From CAYYAQ01 sp964469555 (lineage in GTDB: Bacteria > Planctomycetota > UBA1135 > UBA2386), in contig CAYYAQ010000011.1 of assembly GCA_964469555.1 (NCBI GenBank), positions 1-58,514 of the forward strand: a stretch of DNA of 58,514 bases, written 5' to 3'. The translations under genes were made by a program, and so were the position numbers. Below, one piece after another: positions 34,552 through 44,217 of this stretch. The number at the start of each line of letters is the position of its first letter. Position 1 is the first letter of the stretch. The notes beneath the pieces are model-generated. The model was not told the origin of the DNA and made no database searches. It saw only the letters and a list, made by a program, of their open reading frames with translations.

Positions 34552-35316
34552 ATGCCTCATCGGGACGCGGTTTCGGCTCTCCTGAAGCACGCCGCCGCGT
34601 GCTACGGCGAGGACTTCCCGCTGTCGTGTGATCCAGCGAGGCTCTCGGCGGTCGCCGACGCGCCGCCGCCGCGCACCCCCACGGCAGACCTCGCGCCGAC
34701 ACCCGACGCGACCGCCGGGGGACAACCCGAGGCGGCGACCCCCGCCTCGCCGCTCGAGGACCTCGCCGCCGAGGTCGCCCCGTGCACCAAGTGCAAGTTG
34801 CACACGGGGCGCAAGAACGTCGTGTTCGGCGAGGGCAGCCCCACCGCACGGGTGATGTTCGTCGGCGAGGCGCCTGGCCAGGTCGAGGACAACACCGGTA
34901 GACCGTTCGTCGGCCGCTCCGGCCAACAACTGGACAAGATCATCGAGAAGGCGATGGGCATGCACCGGGAGGACGTGTTCATCGCGAACATCAACAAGTG
35001 CCGCCCGCCGGGCAACCGGGATCCCGAGCCGGACGAGATCGCGGCGTGCATGCCCTGGCTTCGCGCCCAGATCGCGATCATCCAGCCCGAAGTGATCGTA
35101 ACCCTTGGTAGAGTAGCGCTCTGGAATCTTCTGGGCGTGTCCGAATCGATGCGACGCATGCGCGGCAGGGAGTTCGACTACGAGGGGACGCCCGTCGTGC
35201 CCACCTGGCACCCCGCCTACCTGCTGCGCACCCCATCGGCCAAGGCCGACACATGGGAAGACATCAAGCGGGTGAACCGCATGCTGGGCAATCCCGACGT
35301 GCCGCCACCAGTCTAG
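34552..35316 (+). CDS. family 4 uracil-DNA glycosylase (Fe-S)
   Basis: 254 residues; start ATG 34552 (in-frame GTG 34546 is an alternative). Four cysteines for the 4Fe-4S cluster are C78, C81, C150 and C166. Motif A is GEAPG at 105-109 and motif B is HPAYLLR. An extra Pro/Ala/Thr-rich segment (residues ~30-68) precedes the catalytic domain. It removes uracil from DNA at the start of base excision repair. Some members are annotated as phage SPO1 DNA polymerase-related. The TAG stop lies inside the 5' arm of the structured repeat that follows. Confidence 0.9.
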   Translation: MPHRDAVSALLKHAAACYGEDFPLSCDPARLSAVADAPPPRTPTADLAPTPDATAGGQPEAATPASPLEDLAAEVAPCTKCKLHTGRKNVVFGEGSPTARVMFVGEAPGQVEDNTGRPFVGRSGQQLDKIIEKAMGMHREDVFIANINKCRPPGNRDPEPDEIAACMPWLRAQIAIIQPEVIVTLGRVALWNLLGVSESMRRMRGREFDYEGTPVVPTWHPAYLLRTPSAKADTWEDIKRVNRMLGNPDVPPPV

Positions 35317-35454
35317 CCCGCTGCTCTCACCAGCCTTGTAGCGGGATGGTGCAAGTGCCTGTCTGTACAAGGAGGACGGTCGACCGGGTTCGACGCAGAA
35401 GGCGCCGGTAGTTTTGCCATCGCAGTAGAGGTCGGATGAGAAAATCGGGCTAGA
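35312..35454 (+). ncRNA. structured 3'-UTR repeat element, copy 2 (after uracil-DNA glycosylase)
   Basis: The ends are perfect complements, TCTAGCCCG (35312-35320) and CGGGCTAGA (35446-35454); the glycosylase stop TAG is 35314-35316. Further paired blocks match those of copy 1: CTC/GAG inside the terminal stem, CCTGT with ACAAGG, GTCGA-(6 nt)-TCGAC, and CATC-(13 nt)-GATG where copy 1 has CACC...GGTG. The changes on both arms support an RNA structure. It aligns with copy 1 over the full 140 nt with scattered substitutions. Confidence 0.75.
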
Positions 35455-35774
35455 TACCACGACAACCGGAGCAGGCGCCACGAGTTGTGTCCTGTGACCG
35501 GCGACGAACCCGCCCCGCGTCCGGAGTTCCGGCCGGCTCACCGCCTGGGTTTCCGACCCGACGTCCGCAGAAGATCCATCCCCGTATGCGCCCTTGAGTT
35601 CCGAGCATCTCCGGCTTGACCATCCCTCTGCGGAGCGCTACGGTCCGCCGACCCCCTCGCCGGGGCTTGCGTCCTCATGGGCGTTACGGTGATTCCCCCA
35701 ATCACCAAGCTCGAGGCCTCCTCCCACGAATCGCCCCTCCCTCTTCGAATTCCTGACCCCTCAGGGAAGACGAC
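35455..35774 (+). promoter_or_regulatory. 320-bp leader before secretin 1, with a candidate promoter
   Basis: No gene is visible. TTGACC (35616-35621), a 17-bp spacer and TACGGT (35639-35644) form a sigma-70-like promoter candidate. GGGAAG lies about 6 nt before the ATG. The rest shows no repeat or strong hairpin. Confidence 0.4.
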
Positions 35775-38375
35775 ATGAAGAAGTCCCATACCCTCTCCCT
35801 CGCCGGACTTGTTCTCCCCGTGCTCGCAGGACTCAGCGCCTGTAGCGGCACGACTCCCGCCCCCGCCGAGACCGGCGCTGGCGCGAACACGGAGACCCCC
35901 ACTTCTGCCAAAACACCGAAGGCAGCGAACCCTCAGGACAAGGGGACACCGCAGGAGCAGCAGGAGAAGGCGCTGCTCGCCGACGCGATCCGGAAGGCGC
36001 GGCGCAACCTCGAGACCGGCAACTGGATCGGCGCTCTGCAGGAGGCGGTCTTCGCCCTGCGAGTCGACCCGAACAACGCCGAGGCCACCGACATCGCCAA
36101 CCGCGCCCGCGAACTCCTCGGCGAAACGCCGCCGAGCACCAAGGCCCGCGAAGTCCAAGGCTTCGTGCGGTTCCGCATCGAGCAGCAGCGCGATGAGGCC
36201 CGCGCGATCCGCGAAGCCCAACAGGGTGACGCGCACATGGCAGCCGGCCAGTTCAGCAAGGCTGTCGAGAGCTTCCAGCGCGCCGTCACGGTCCTCCGCT
36301 ACTCGCCGTTCTTCTCGGAGGGCAGCGCACTCTACGCGAGCCTCAACGCGAAACTCGGCCAGGCGCAGGGCGCGCGCAAGCGCGAAAGCGCCGCCAAGAT
36401 CACGCGCGACCAGATCGCGTCGGAAGCAGAGCAGAAGCGCCAGGAACGCATCCAGGCACTCGCCCGCGCGACGCGGGTCAAGCGACTGTTCGAGGACGCG
36501 AACCGCTCGTTCCAACGGGGCCAGTACGAGTCGTGCCTGCGCTCGCTCAAGATGGTCCTCCGCGAGGACCCGTTCCACCGGAACGCGCTCGCCCTCAGCG
36601 ACCTCGCCAGCCGGGCCCGTCACGACACGCAGATGGACCGCCTGCGCCGCGAGTGGAAGGCCACGTGGGCCAAGACCTTCGACGACCTCAACATGGAGGA
36701 CGTGCCGATGACTGACATCTATCGGTACAACCTCGAACGTTGGTTGATCACGAGCCAGCGGCAGCCGCTCGAATTCAAGTCCGAGGAATCCTCGGAGAGC
36801 CCGGAAGAGGCCGCAATCCTCGCCAAGCTCAGCAGCGTCACGCAGGAGTTCAACTTCTCCGAAGCGACCCTGCAGGACTGGGCCAAGTACTTCAGCGACC
36901 GCACCGAGGTCAACTTCGTCGTCACCAAGGGCGCTGCGGAACTCGACAGCGACACGACGACCCTCAAGGCATTCGAACTGCCGCCCATGACCGCGGCCCA
37001 GGCTCTCGACATCATCGGCGAGCAGACCGGCGTCAAGTGGAGAGTCATGCACGGCATCGTGCAGCTGGTGACCCCCGAGTTCGCGGGTGGTCGGATGTAT
37101 CTGAAGCAGTACGATGTCCGCGACATCGTCGAGGGTGTGCCCGACAAGCCGGGCATCGAGCCCAAGCTGACCGTCCCCGGTGAAGAAGAGCCGATCATCG
37201 ATCCCGACGAGGAAGTGAAGCCCACCGTCGTCGACGCTGGCAAGCTCGTCGACCTGATCCGCGACAACATCGGCGGCGAGAGCTGGGACGACGGCAAGGC
37301 GAGCATCGCCGAGCTGAAGGGCACCCTCCTCGTGCGCCACGCCAAGAGCGTCCACGCCGAGATCCACGAGCTCCTCACCGACCTGCGCGAATCGGTCGGC
37401 ATCCAGATCGACGTCGAGAGTCGCTTCCTGAAGGTGACCGACAACTTCCTCGAGGACATCGGCGTCGACTTCCGCGGCCTCGGCAACAACGCGTCGGAAG
37501 GCATTCCTGGCCGCGGCCTCACGAACCGCCCAAACGTAGGCTTCGACGACTTCGGCCGCCGCGAGAACATCAACCCGGCGTCCCCGGGCGAGATCGGCAC
37601 CGGCAGCGAGCCTGGCTTCTTCTACGATGACGGCGGCGACGGCGACCTCTTCGGTCGCACCGAGCACCTCTTCGACAACACCCTCGGCGACAGGAACGGC
37701 CTGGACTCCGGCGGCGGCTTCTCGCTGCAGTATGCCTACCTCGACGACGCCGAGGTCGAGATGATCTTCCGTGCGGTCACGAAGAACGACCGCAGCCAGG
37801 AGATCACCGCGCCGCGCCTGTTGGTCTACAACAACACCCGCGCGAACATGTCGGTCGCCCGACAGACCACCTACATCAAGGACTTCGACGTGGAAATCGC
37901 CCAGGCCGCCGCAGTGGCGAACCCGGTGATCGGCGTGGTCCGCGACGGCGTGTCCCTGGATGTCCGTCCGGTTGTCAGCGCCGACCGCAAGTTCATCACT
38001 ATGGAATTGCGCCCCACGGTCCTCGACCTGGCCCTGCCGATCCCGACCTTCACCACGACGCTCGGTGTCGGCCAGCCCATCAAGATCCAGCTGCCCCAAA
38101 CGACGCTAAAGATGGTGCGCACGACGGTAACGCTGCCCGATGGCGGCACTGTGCTGCTCGGCGGAATGAAGATCTCGAACAAGAAACGCCTTGACTCGGG
38201 CATTCCGATCCTCAGCAAGCTCCCGATCATCAGCTTCCTCTTCGGACGCAAGGGCACCTCGGTCACGAACAGCAACCTGCTGATCCTGATCCGGGCGAGC
38301 ATCGTGATCCCGGCGGAGCACGAACCTGCCTACGTCCCGAACCCGCTCGAGGACCTCATCGGCGGCGACAAATAG
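35775..38375 (+). CDS. TPR-secretin outer-membrane lipoprotein, paralog 1
   Basis: 866 residues. Signal peptide with lipobox LSAC (C23), a Thr/Pro/Ala linker, then TPR-like helices (about 60-300). An N-domain ring region follows (about 365-530, with the KAFELPPMTAAQALDIIGEQTG secretin N-repeat style). The C-terminal secretin domain (about 530-850) has the consensus VTLPDGGTVLLGGM and the terminal LSKLPIISFLFG element. Secretins are gated outer-membrane ring channels. A loop F615-D624 (FFYDDGGDGD) is acidic and recurs in paralog 2. The order TPR-N-domain-secretin in a self-lipidated protein suggests no separate pilotin is needed. No GspE/GspF/pilin genes are in this window. Confidence 0.85.
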   Translation: MKKSHTLSLAGLVLPVLAGLSACSGTTPAPAETGAGANTETPTSAKTPKAANPQDKGTPQEQQEKALLADAIRKARRNLETGNWIGALQEAVFALRVDPNNAEATDIANRARELLGETPPSTKAREVQGFVRFRIEQQRDEARAIREAQQGDAHMAAGQFSKAVESFQRAVTVLRYSPFFSEGSALYASLNAKLGQAQGARKRESAAKITRDQIASEAEQKRQERIQALARATRVKRLFEDANRSFQRGQYESCLRSLKMVLREDPFHRNALALSDLASRARHDTQMDRLRREWKATWAKTFDDLNMEDVPMTDIYRYNLERWLITSQRQPLEFKSEESSESPEEAAILAKLSSVTQEFNFSEATLQDWAKYFSDRTEVNFVVTKGAAELDSDTTTLKAFELPPMTAAQALDIIGEQTGVKWRVMHGIVQLVTPEFAGGRMYLKQYDVRDIVEGVPDKPGIEPKLTVPGEEEPIIDPDEEVKPTVVDAGKLVDLIRDNIGGESWDDGKASIAELKGTLLVRHAKSVHAEIHELLTDLRESVGIQIDVESRFLKVTDNFLEDIGVDFRGLGNNASEGIPGRGLTNRPNVGFDDFGRRENINPASPGEIGTGSEPGFFYDDGGDGDLFGRTEHLFDNTLGDRNGLDSGGGFSLQYAYLDDAEVEMIFRAVTKNDRSQEITAPRLLVYNNTRANMSVARQTTYIKDFDVEIAQAAAVANPVIGVVRDGVSLDVRPVVSADRKFITMELRPTVLDLALPIPTFTTTLGVGQPIKIQLPQTTLKMVRTTVTLPDGGTVLLGGMKISNKKRLDSGIPILSKLPIISFLFGRKGTSVTNSNLLILIRASIVIPAEHEPAYVPNPLEDLIGGDK

Positions 38376-38708
38376 CGTCGCTCGATCGCGGCTCCCGCGG
38401 TCAGACCCCGCTGGGCTGGGCCCGGCGTGACCAGAATGATTCCCGCGGCACGCCGGGTCCAGCCCCGCTTTGCTGGCTTGTTGTTTTTGCGCGGACTGAA
38501 CCGGTCGCTATACTCCCCGTTCCCCCGCCGGTCCGCCAATGTGATCGCGTCCTTCACAGCGGACCCAGCCGACGGCATACCCCCTCGCCGGCGACTGTTC
38601 ACGACTCACGGTTCCAAAGCCAAGATCCCCGGTTCACGGTCCTCGCGACCGCGATGATCCCGCGGATCAAACAACCATGGCACCGCAGTTTGCAGTGCTC
38701 CAAGACAC
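38376..38708 (+). promoter_or_regulatory. 333-bp spacer: terminator-like stem plus promoter candidate
   Basis: No gene is visible. The segment holds a strong hairpin (38413-38465) and, about 20 bp later, a promoter candidate TTGCGC (38487-38492), 16-bp spacer, TATACT (38509-38514). A leader of ~190 bp then precedes the TPR gene. The arrangement suggests secretin 1 is a separate transcript from the TPR-ExbBD genes. Confidence 0.45.
38413..38465 (+). terminator. 17-bp stem after secretin 1
   Basis: GGGCTGGGCCCGGCGTG (38413-38429) pairs with CACGCCGGGTCCAGCCC (38449-38465) across a 19-nt loop. The only departure is one G-U pair in RNA. A T-rich run (ttgttttt) begins about 16 bp later. This is the strongest terminator-like signal in the window. 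Confidence 0.65.
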
Positions 38709-41567
38709 ATGAAATCGAGACTCCCTGGCACCTTCGCCACCGTCGCTCTCCTTCTCCTGTCAAACCTCTCGGCCCAGTCCGCCAAGCTCGAAGCGGACGT
38801 CAACTTCATCCGAGGGTTGGTCAAGGAACTGCGTTTCATCGACCTCGCCCAGTACGAAGTCGAACAGCTCAAGAAGATCCACAAGGACAGCAGCGACTTC
38901 AAGCTGATCGCCCAACTGGCGATCGAAGTCTCCCTCGAGGGCGCCAAGCGCGACCCGGATCGCATCCGGCGCATCGTGCTCTACCGCGAGGCGATCGACA
39001 AGTCGATGGAGTTCATCGAGAGGTACGAGGGCGAGACCGTGGCACGCGACGCACAGGTCACGCTCTCCGATGCGTGCATCGAGTTCGGGTTCTTCCTGAA
39101 CGAGGAACTCGAAGTCGCCCGTGAAGAAGATCCAGACCGCGTCGCCGATCTCGAAGAGAAGGCCGCGGCGGTCTTCCGTCAGGGCGTCGCCGCTTCAAAC
39201 AAGTGCGAAGCGGCGTTCAAGGCCGCGGGCAAGAAGACCGAGGCGTTCGTCGCGTGGATGCGCCGCGGCATCCTGCTCCGCGAACACGCCCGCGCCGTGC
39301 CCAAGGACAGGGGATACCTCTGCGACCAGGCGGGTTCGACGTTGGAAGACCTGATCTTCGAAGTCGGTGAGGAGACGCTCCTCGGCCAGAAGGCTCTGTT
39401 CGAGATGTCGAAGATCGAAGAGGTCAAGGGCGACCTCGACGCGGCGATCCAGAGCTATCGCGACGCGATCGATGCGATCTACGCATCCCTGACCGACGAC
39501 AATCTCAACATCGGCGAGTCCGCTCAGCGCCTCATGTTCCAAATGATGCAGGAGATCTACGATCGACTGGCGACGGTGACCTTCAAGGGCGGTCGCACCT
39601 CCGAGATCGAGAAGCTCGTCCTGGAGTTCGACAAGCGGGTGAAGGAGTTCCGCACGGAAGCCAACCCGCTGTACTGGGACTCCCTGCTGCTCACGCAGGC
39701 ACAGGTCCAGGCCGGATCCCCGACGCAGTCCGCGGTCAGCGATGCGCTGAAGACCGCGAAAGAGATCAACAAGAACCACCCCGCTGACTTCGTCGGCCTC
39801 AAGGCCAAGAACCTGATCCGCGACATCCTCCGCCACTCGTCGGGCCTCGTGACCGGCGAGCTGCTGCTCGAGGTCGCGATCGGTGACTACCAGGCGAAGG
39901 AATACGAAGCGGCGATCGCCGGGTTCAAGCGCGCCATCAACGGCATGGATGCCGAGACCAAGAAGAAGCTCGGGTTCGACACCTGGATCTACGTCGCCCG
40001 CTGCAACGAACGGATGCAGCGCTTCCTCGAGGCGAGCATGGCCTACAGCCGCGCCCTCGCGGAGCACGGCCCCCAGATGAAGTCAGACGCCGAGGCGGCG
40101 AGCGACCAGGACATGAAGAGCGCGCTCAAGCGGGCGGCGAACAAGGCCACGTCCTGCATGAACAAGGTCATGACGGCGTCCAGCAAGGCCCCGATCTTCA
40201 ATGGGCTGGCGGGAACGATCAAACGGCAGCTCGCTGAATTCGACCCGACGCAGGCGGAGAAAGGCGACTACCGCGAGGGCCTCAAGGCCAAGTACGCCAA
40301 GAAATTCGCCGAGGCAACGAGGTTCTTCTTCAAGGTCTCCAAAGATCTGGCGAAGTACGAACTCGCCCGCGGCCACGGCATCGAGTGCCTGTTCCGCGAC
40401 GGCAAGTACAACGAGGCGCGCGCGAAGATCAAGGAGTTGCGCGCACACGTGAAGGCGACGGAGATCGCCGAGAACGACCGCGAGAGGCGCACGTTCCGCC
40501 CACAGGCGATGGCGTGGGTACACTACACCGAAGGCCGCATGCTCTACGAGGAAGCGAAGGGCGGCAAGGACGGCAAGCCGGACCTCACGAAGTTCCGCGA
40601 GGTCGAACGGCACTTCCTCGTGTTCGAGACCGTGCACAAGGCCAACGCCACGACCCAGATGGGGAAGGTCCACGAGATGCTCGGCCACGCGTACCTCGAG
40701 ATGGGCGACCAGGGCAAGGCATCCGCGCGCTACACCAAGCTCAAGGCGCTCGGCGAGACCTACCCCGACGCACACAAGGCTCTCGGCGTGTTGATGTTCG
40801 AGACCTACCGCAAGCAGGTGAAGGCGCTCGAGACCGAGGCCAAGGGAACCAAACCCGCGGACATGAAGGTCCTCGAATCGAAGCTGACCGCGGCACGAAA
40901 CCGCGCGATGGACGTCGGCCTGGACTACGCCAAGACCGTCGGCAAGCCGGCCTACGGAATCCTGTACAACACGATGCGCATCGCGCAGGGCCTGCGCGCC
41001 TGGCCCAAGTGCGAGTGGGCCGCGGAGAAGATCCTCAAGCTCTACGGCAAGGCCGGGTACGAGAGCCTCCGCCAGATCGAGCCGTTGCTCGGCTACGCGA
41101 AACTGCAGCAGCCCGGTCGCATGCAGGAAGCTCTCGATGTCCTGAACGAGGCCGAGAAGAAACTCGGCGCGGGCACGAAGAGGACGAGCGCGTACTACAT
41201 GGTGCTCAAGTACAAGGCTCTCGCGCTGGGCGGTTGGCCGATGTTCGACTCGAGCGGCATCAACTACCAGCCCAACCGGGGCATGGGCAAGCCCGACGAG
41301 GCCTACAACATCTACTGGCACAACAAGGAATTCCGTAAGTTCATGAAGCACTCGCAGCGGAATCCGAAGTACTCGATCGGCTGGTACAAGTACCACCTCG
41401 AACTCTACTTCTTCTGCCGTCAAGCTCAGCGCATCGACAGCATCTTCAAGGCCCGCGCGGAGACGTTCTTCAACATCGCCAAAGCCACCGACAACTTCGC
41501 GACGCTAAAGAACCTCGGCCCGGAAGGCACCAAGGTCGCGAACCTGTTCAACTTCATCCAGAAGTGA
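38709..41567 (+). CDS. large secreted TPR protein
   Basis: 952 residues. Signal peptide (MKSRLPGTFATVALLLLSNLSAQS). Almost wholly alpha-helical TPR-like arrays, for example GDYQAKEYEAAIAGFKRAI, and MLGHAYLEMGDQGKASARYTKL near residues 658-680. No catalytic motif. Predicted periplasmic scaffold for the ExbB/ExbD-secretin complex. The stop overlaps the next gene's GTG as GTGA. ATG 38709 is the first in-frame Met and fits the signal peptide. Confidence 0.8.
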   Translation: MKSRLPGTFATVALLLLSNLSAQSAKLEADVNFIRGLVKELRFIDLAQYEVEQLKKIHKDSSDFKLIAQLAIEVSLEGAKRDPDRIRRIVLYREAIDKSMEFIERYEGETVARDAQVTLSDACIEFGFFLNEELEVAREEDPDRVADLEEKAAAVFRQGVAASNKCEAAFKAAGKKTEAFVAWMRRGILLREHARAVPKDRGYLCDQAGSTLEDLIFEVGEETLLGQKALFEMSKIEEVKGDLDAAIQSYRDAIDAIYASLTDDNLNIGESAQRLMFQMMQEIYDRLATVTFKGGRTSEIEKLVLEFDKRVKEFRTEANPLYWDSLLLTQAQVQAGSPTQSAVSDALKTAKEINKNHPADFVGLKAKNLIRDILRHSSGLVTGELLLEVAIGDYQAKEYEAAIAGFKRAINGMDAETKKKLGFDTWIYVARCNERMQRFLEASMAYSRALAEHGPQMKSDAEAASDQDMKSALKRAANKATSCMNKVMTASSKAPIFNGLAGTIKRQLAEFDPTQAEKGDYREGLKAKYAKKFAEATRFFFKVSKDLAKYELARGHGIECLFRDGKYNEARAKIKELRAHVKATEIAENDRERRTFRPQAMAWVHYTEGRMLYEEAKGGKDGKPDLTKFREVERHFLVFETVHKANATTQMGKVHEMLGHAYLEMGDQGKASARYTKLKALGETYPDAHKALGVLMFETYRKQVKALETEAKGTKPADMKVLESKLTAARNRAMDVGLDYAKTVGKPAYGILYNTMRIAQGLRAWPKCEWAAEKILKLYGKAGYESLRQIEPLLGYAKLQQPGRMQEALDVLNEAEKKLGAGTKRTSAYYMVLKYKALALGGWPMFDSSGINYQPNRGMGKPDEAYNIYWHNKEFRKFMKHSQRNPKYSIGWYKYHLELYFFCRQAQRIDSIFKARAETFFNIAKATDNFATLKNLGPEGTKVANLFNFIQK

Positions 41568-42715
41568 TCGAAACCATGCTCTCCACAACACTCCTCCACT
41601 CGGCACGTCTCATCCTCTGGTCGACTGCAGTTCTGGCGTTGCCGCTCGGTCTCGCCGCCCAAGACCGCGACACGATTCTGAAGAAGGACGGCAAGCACAA
41701 GACCAAGGTGCTGATCGTCAAGCTCGACCGCGACATGATCTCGTACAAGAGCCGCGGCAAGGACTTCACGATCAAGTCGGATCTGGTCTCGGGCTACCGG
41801 TTCGGATCGGCGCCAGACGCCTACACACGAGGCCTCTCCGCATCGAGCCGCGAAAACCACGTCGCGGCGGCGAAGCTCTTCGACGAGGCTTCGAAAGCCA
41901 CGAAGGTCGACGTCGTCAAGCAAGCCGCGATTTTCTTCGCCGGTCGATCGTTCGCGCTCGCGTCACTCAAGGACGCGACTCACTCGAACAACGCAGTCGC
42001 CAACCTGCAGGCCTACCTCACCGCCACGCCGAACGGCTACTACATGCCGGAAGCCAAGGTGCGCCTCGCCCAAACCAGCCTCGCTGGTGGCGACGCCACC
42101 GGAGCGGAGACGATGCTGAAAGCGATCGAGACCGAGGCCGTGAGCGGCAACTGGGAACTGTTCTGGCCCGTGTTGATCAAGTACACGCTGGCGCGGGCAC
42201 AGTACGAGCAGAAGAAGTTCAGCGACGCCCGCTTCAGCTTCCAGGCCGTCGACGGCGTCGTCGCGACCGCACTCGGCCAGGGGACGAAGTACAACTCCCA
42301 GCTGGCGACCCTGAAGACCGAAGCGCTCGTCCGTCAGGGCGAGACCTACATCGGCGAGAAGATGTACGACGACGCTCTCGGCTACTACCAGACACTCGCG
42401 GGCAACAACACCCGCGGCGTCCGCGCGGCGGCCTTGGCCGGCCAGGGCCAGATCCTGTACATCCAGGGCGTCGACAAGAACGACGAGACGAAGCTCCGCC
42501 AGGCCCAGAACGAACTGGCGAAGGCCAGCATCGAGCCCGACACCAGCGATCCCACCAGCGCCAAGGCCCTGTTCTACATGGGCAAGGTCCTCTCCGCCCT
42601 GGGCGACAAGGAGAAGGGCTCGCTGGGCCGCGCCAAGACCTACTACACCGCCGTCAGGAAGAACTACGGAGCAACCGAGTGGGCGGCCCGTGCCCGCAAG
42701 GAACTCGAGGGCTGA
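41564..42715 (+). CDS. secreted TPR protein
   Basis: 383 residues from GTG 41564 (coupled by GTGA to the previous gene); ATG 41576 is four codons later and may be the true start. Signal peptide ending LGLAAQ, then a short basic beta-like segment and TPR pairs (about 85-380), with the pattern of periplasmic proteins that partner Tol/Exb systems such as YbgF/CpoB. The similarity is by layout only. Precedes the ExbB-like gene by 182 bp. Confidence 0.72.
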   Translation: MIETMLSTTLLHSARLILWSTAVLALPLGLAAQDRDTILKKDGKHKTKVLIVKLDRDMISYKSRGKDFTIKSDLVSGYRFGSAPDAYTRGLSASSRENHVAAAKLFDEASKATKVDVVKQAAIFFAGRSFALASLKDATHSNNAVANLQAYLTATPNGYYMPEAKVRLAQTSLAGGDATGAETMLKAIETEAVSGNWELFWPVLIKYTLARAQYEQKKFSDARFSFQAVDGVVATALGQGTKYNSQLATLKTEALVRQGETYIGEKMYDDALGYYQTLAGNNTRGVRAAALAGQGQILYIQGVDKNDETKLRQAQNELAKASIEPDTSDPTSAKALFYMGKVLSALGDKEKGSLGRAKTYYTAVRKNYGATEWAARARKELEG

Positions 42716-42897
42716 TCCATGCACCCTGTTCCCGGCCACCGAAATTCTTGCAGATTGCGCGCGACAGGGGCTTTTCCACGAGCCTCGACTGAAGCACACT
42801 TTGCGCCCCGATTGTCCCCCTCTTACCCCGTCTGCGAGATCGCGATCCGCAGTACGATGACCCCGCGGACCGGCTCGATCCGGCTCCTCCGTTTGCC

Positions 42898-43614
42898 ATG
42901 ACTATTCCCAGCAAGCTCTACGCGATTATCCCTGCCCTTCTCCTGTTGTCCACCGAACTGGCGGCGCAGACACCCGCGCCAGCGAAGAAGAGCGGCAACC
43001 CCGTTGCTGACGCGTTCGCGCACGCCGGCATCATCGGTTGGTGCATCGTCGGTGTCTCCGTGCTGTCGCTCGCGCTGATCATCGAGAACTTCATGACCCT
43101 GAAGCGAGACAAGATCGCGCCGCCGGACCTCATCGATGAGCTCGAGGCGCTGTTCGACGAGGAGAACTTCCAGGAAGCACTCGAACTCTGCGAGAACGAG
43201 CGCAACTACCTGACCAACGTGGTCGCCGCCGGCCTCGGTCGCCTTGGCCACTCCTTCGACACGATCCAGATCTCGGTTCGTGAGATGGAGGACGAAGAGT
43301 CGGTCAAGCTGTTCCAGAAGGTCGGCTACCTCTCACTGATCGCCGCGACGGCGCCCATGATGGGTCTGCTCGGCACGGTGACCGGCATGTTCGTGACGTT
43401 CGGCGACATCGCCGACGCCGGCGGCTCGGTGAGCCCTGCTCAGCTCGCAGGTGGTATCAAGCTCGCGCTCGTGACGACCATCTTCGGTCTGATCGTGGCC
43501 ATCCCGGTCGGCGCGTTCTTCTTCATGTTCCGGAATCGCGTGCTCCGCACGACGATCGAAGTCAACGCCATCGCCGAAGACCTCTTCGAGCGGTTCCGTG
43601 CTTCCAACAAGTAA
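42898..43614 (+). CDS. MotA/TolQ/ExbB family proton channel subunit
   Basis: 238 residues. The ExbB core is GYLSLIAATAPMMGLLGTVTGMFVTF followed by KLALVTTIFGLIVAIPVGAFFF, giving three transmembrane helices with a cytoplasmic loop (about 70-150). An additional N-terminal signal-like segment ends ELAAQ, as in long ExbB proteins. With an ExbD/TolR partner it makes a proton-motive-force channel energising an outer-membrane process. Three ExbD-like genes follow directly (64 bp to the first). Confidence 0.9.
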   Translation: MTIPSKLYAIIPALLLLSTELAAQTPAPAKKSGNPVADAFAHAGIIGWCIVGVSVLSLALIIENFMTLKRDKIAPPDLIDELEALFDEENFQEALELCENERNYLTNVVAAGLGRLGHSFDTIQISVREMEDEESVKLFQKVGYLSLIAATAPMMGLLGTVTGMFVTFGDIADAGGSVSPAQLAGGIKLALVTTIFGLIVAIPVGAFFFMFRNRVLRTTIEVNAIAEDLFERFRASNK

Positions 43615-43678
43615 CCAATCTGAACCTTAGGGCGCCGCATGCGTTGCGGCCCCCCAACACCATAGAGAGGTAAACGAC

Positions 43679-44215
43679 ATGGCGAACATGCGAGTAGTCC
43701 AGGAAGACGCGAAGATGGACATGACGCCCATGATCGACTGCGTGTTCCTGCTGCTGATCTTCTTCGTGCTGGTCATCGACTTGAGCCAGCAGGACATGGA
43801 AGACCTGATCCTTCCGAAGGCCGTCTACATGGAGCCGGATGACGCACCGCCGGAGGTCCGCCCCATCGCGAACATCCTGCAGAATGGTGACCTGTACTAC
43901 AAGAAGACCAGGTACTACCACGCGACCAAGGACGGCGAGAACTACAAGGGCATCGAGAAGTTGCTGCGAGAGTGGCGCAAGGAACTCAAGCTCTCGATGA
44001 AGCCCTTGTTCGAAGGCAAGAAGACGGGGCCCAAGAACCCCCTGATCCCCGACGATCCCGTTCTCATTCGCGCGGACAAGTGGACCGAGTGGCACTACAT
44101 CGGCAAGTTCATGACTGCGTGCAGTCAACCCTACGCGGCGTTCTGGAAACTCGAACTCGCGATGAGTGAAGAGGACAAGGAAGGCAAAATGTTCAAAGCA
44201 GCGGGGCTCAAATAA
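43679..44215 (+). CDS. ExbD/TolR family protein 1
   Basis: 178 residues. DMTPMIDCVFLLLIFFVLVIDL is the N-terminal ExbD helix, with the key Asp (MID) that lines the proton path. A periplasmic domain of ~130 residues follows. The C-terminal half lacks close similarity to the two later paralogs and is rich in Lys/Asp. The gene lies 64 bp after exbB and 2 bp before exbD2. Confidence 0.88.
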   Translation: MANMRVVQEDAKMDMTPMIDCVFLLLIFFVLVIDLSQQDMEDLILPKAVYMEPDDAPPEVRPIANILQNGDLYYKKTRYYHATKDGENYKGIEKLLREWRKELKLSMKPLFEGKKTGPKNPLIPDDPVLIRADKWTEWHYIGKFMTACSQPYAAFWKLELAMSEEDKEGKMFKAAGLK

Positions 44216-44217
44216 CC

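Noticed and set aside
35538..38099. An uninterrupted 853-codon open frame antisense to secretin 1 (and similar long antisense frames, such as 1416-3113)
   Set aside because: Biased high-GC codon use in the sense gene leaves few stops on the other strand. The antisense product is low-complexity and has no domain, while the sense product has clear secretin domains.
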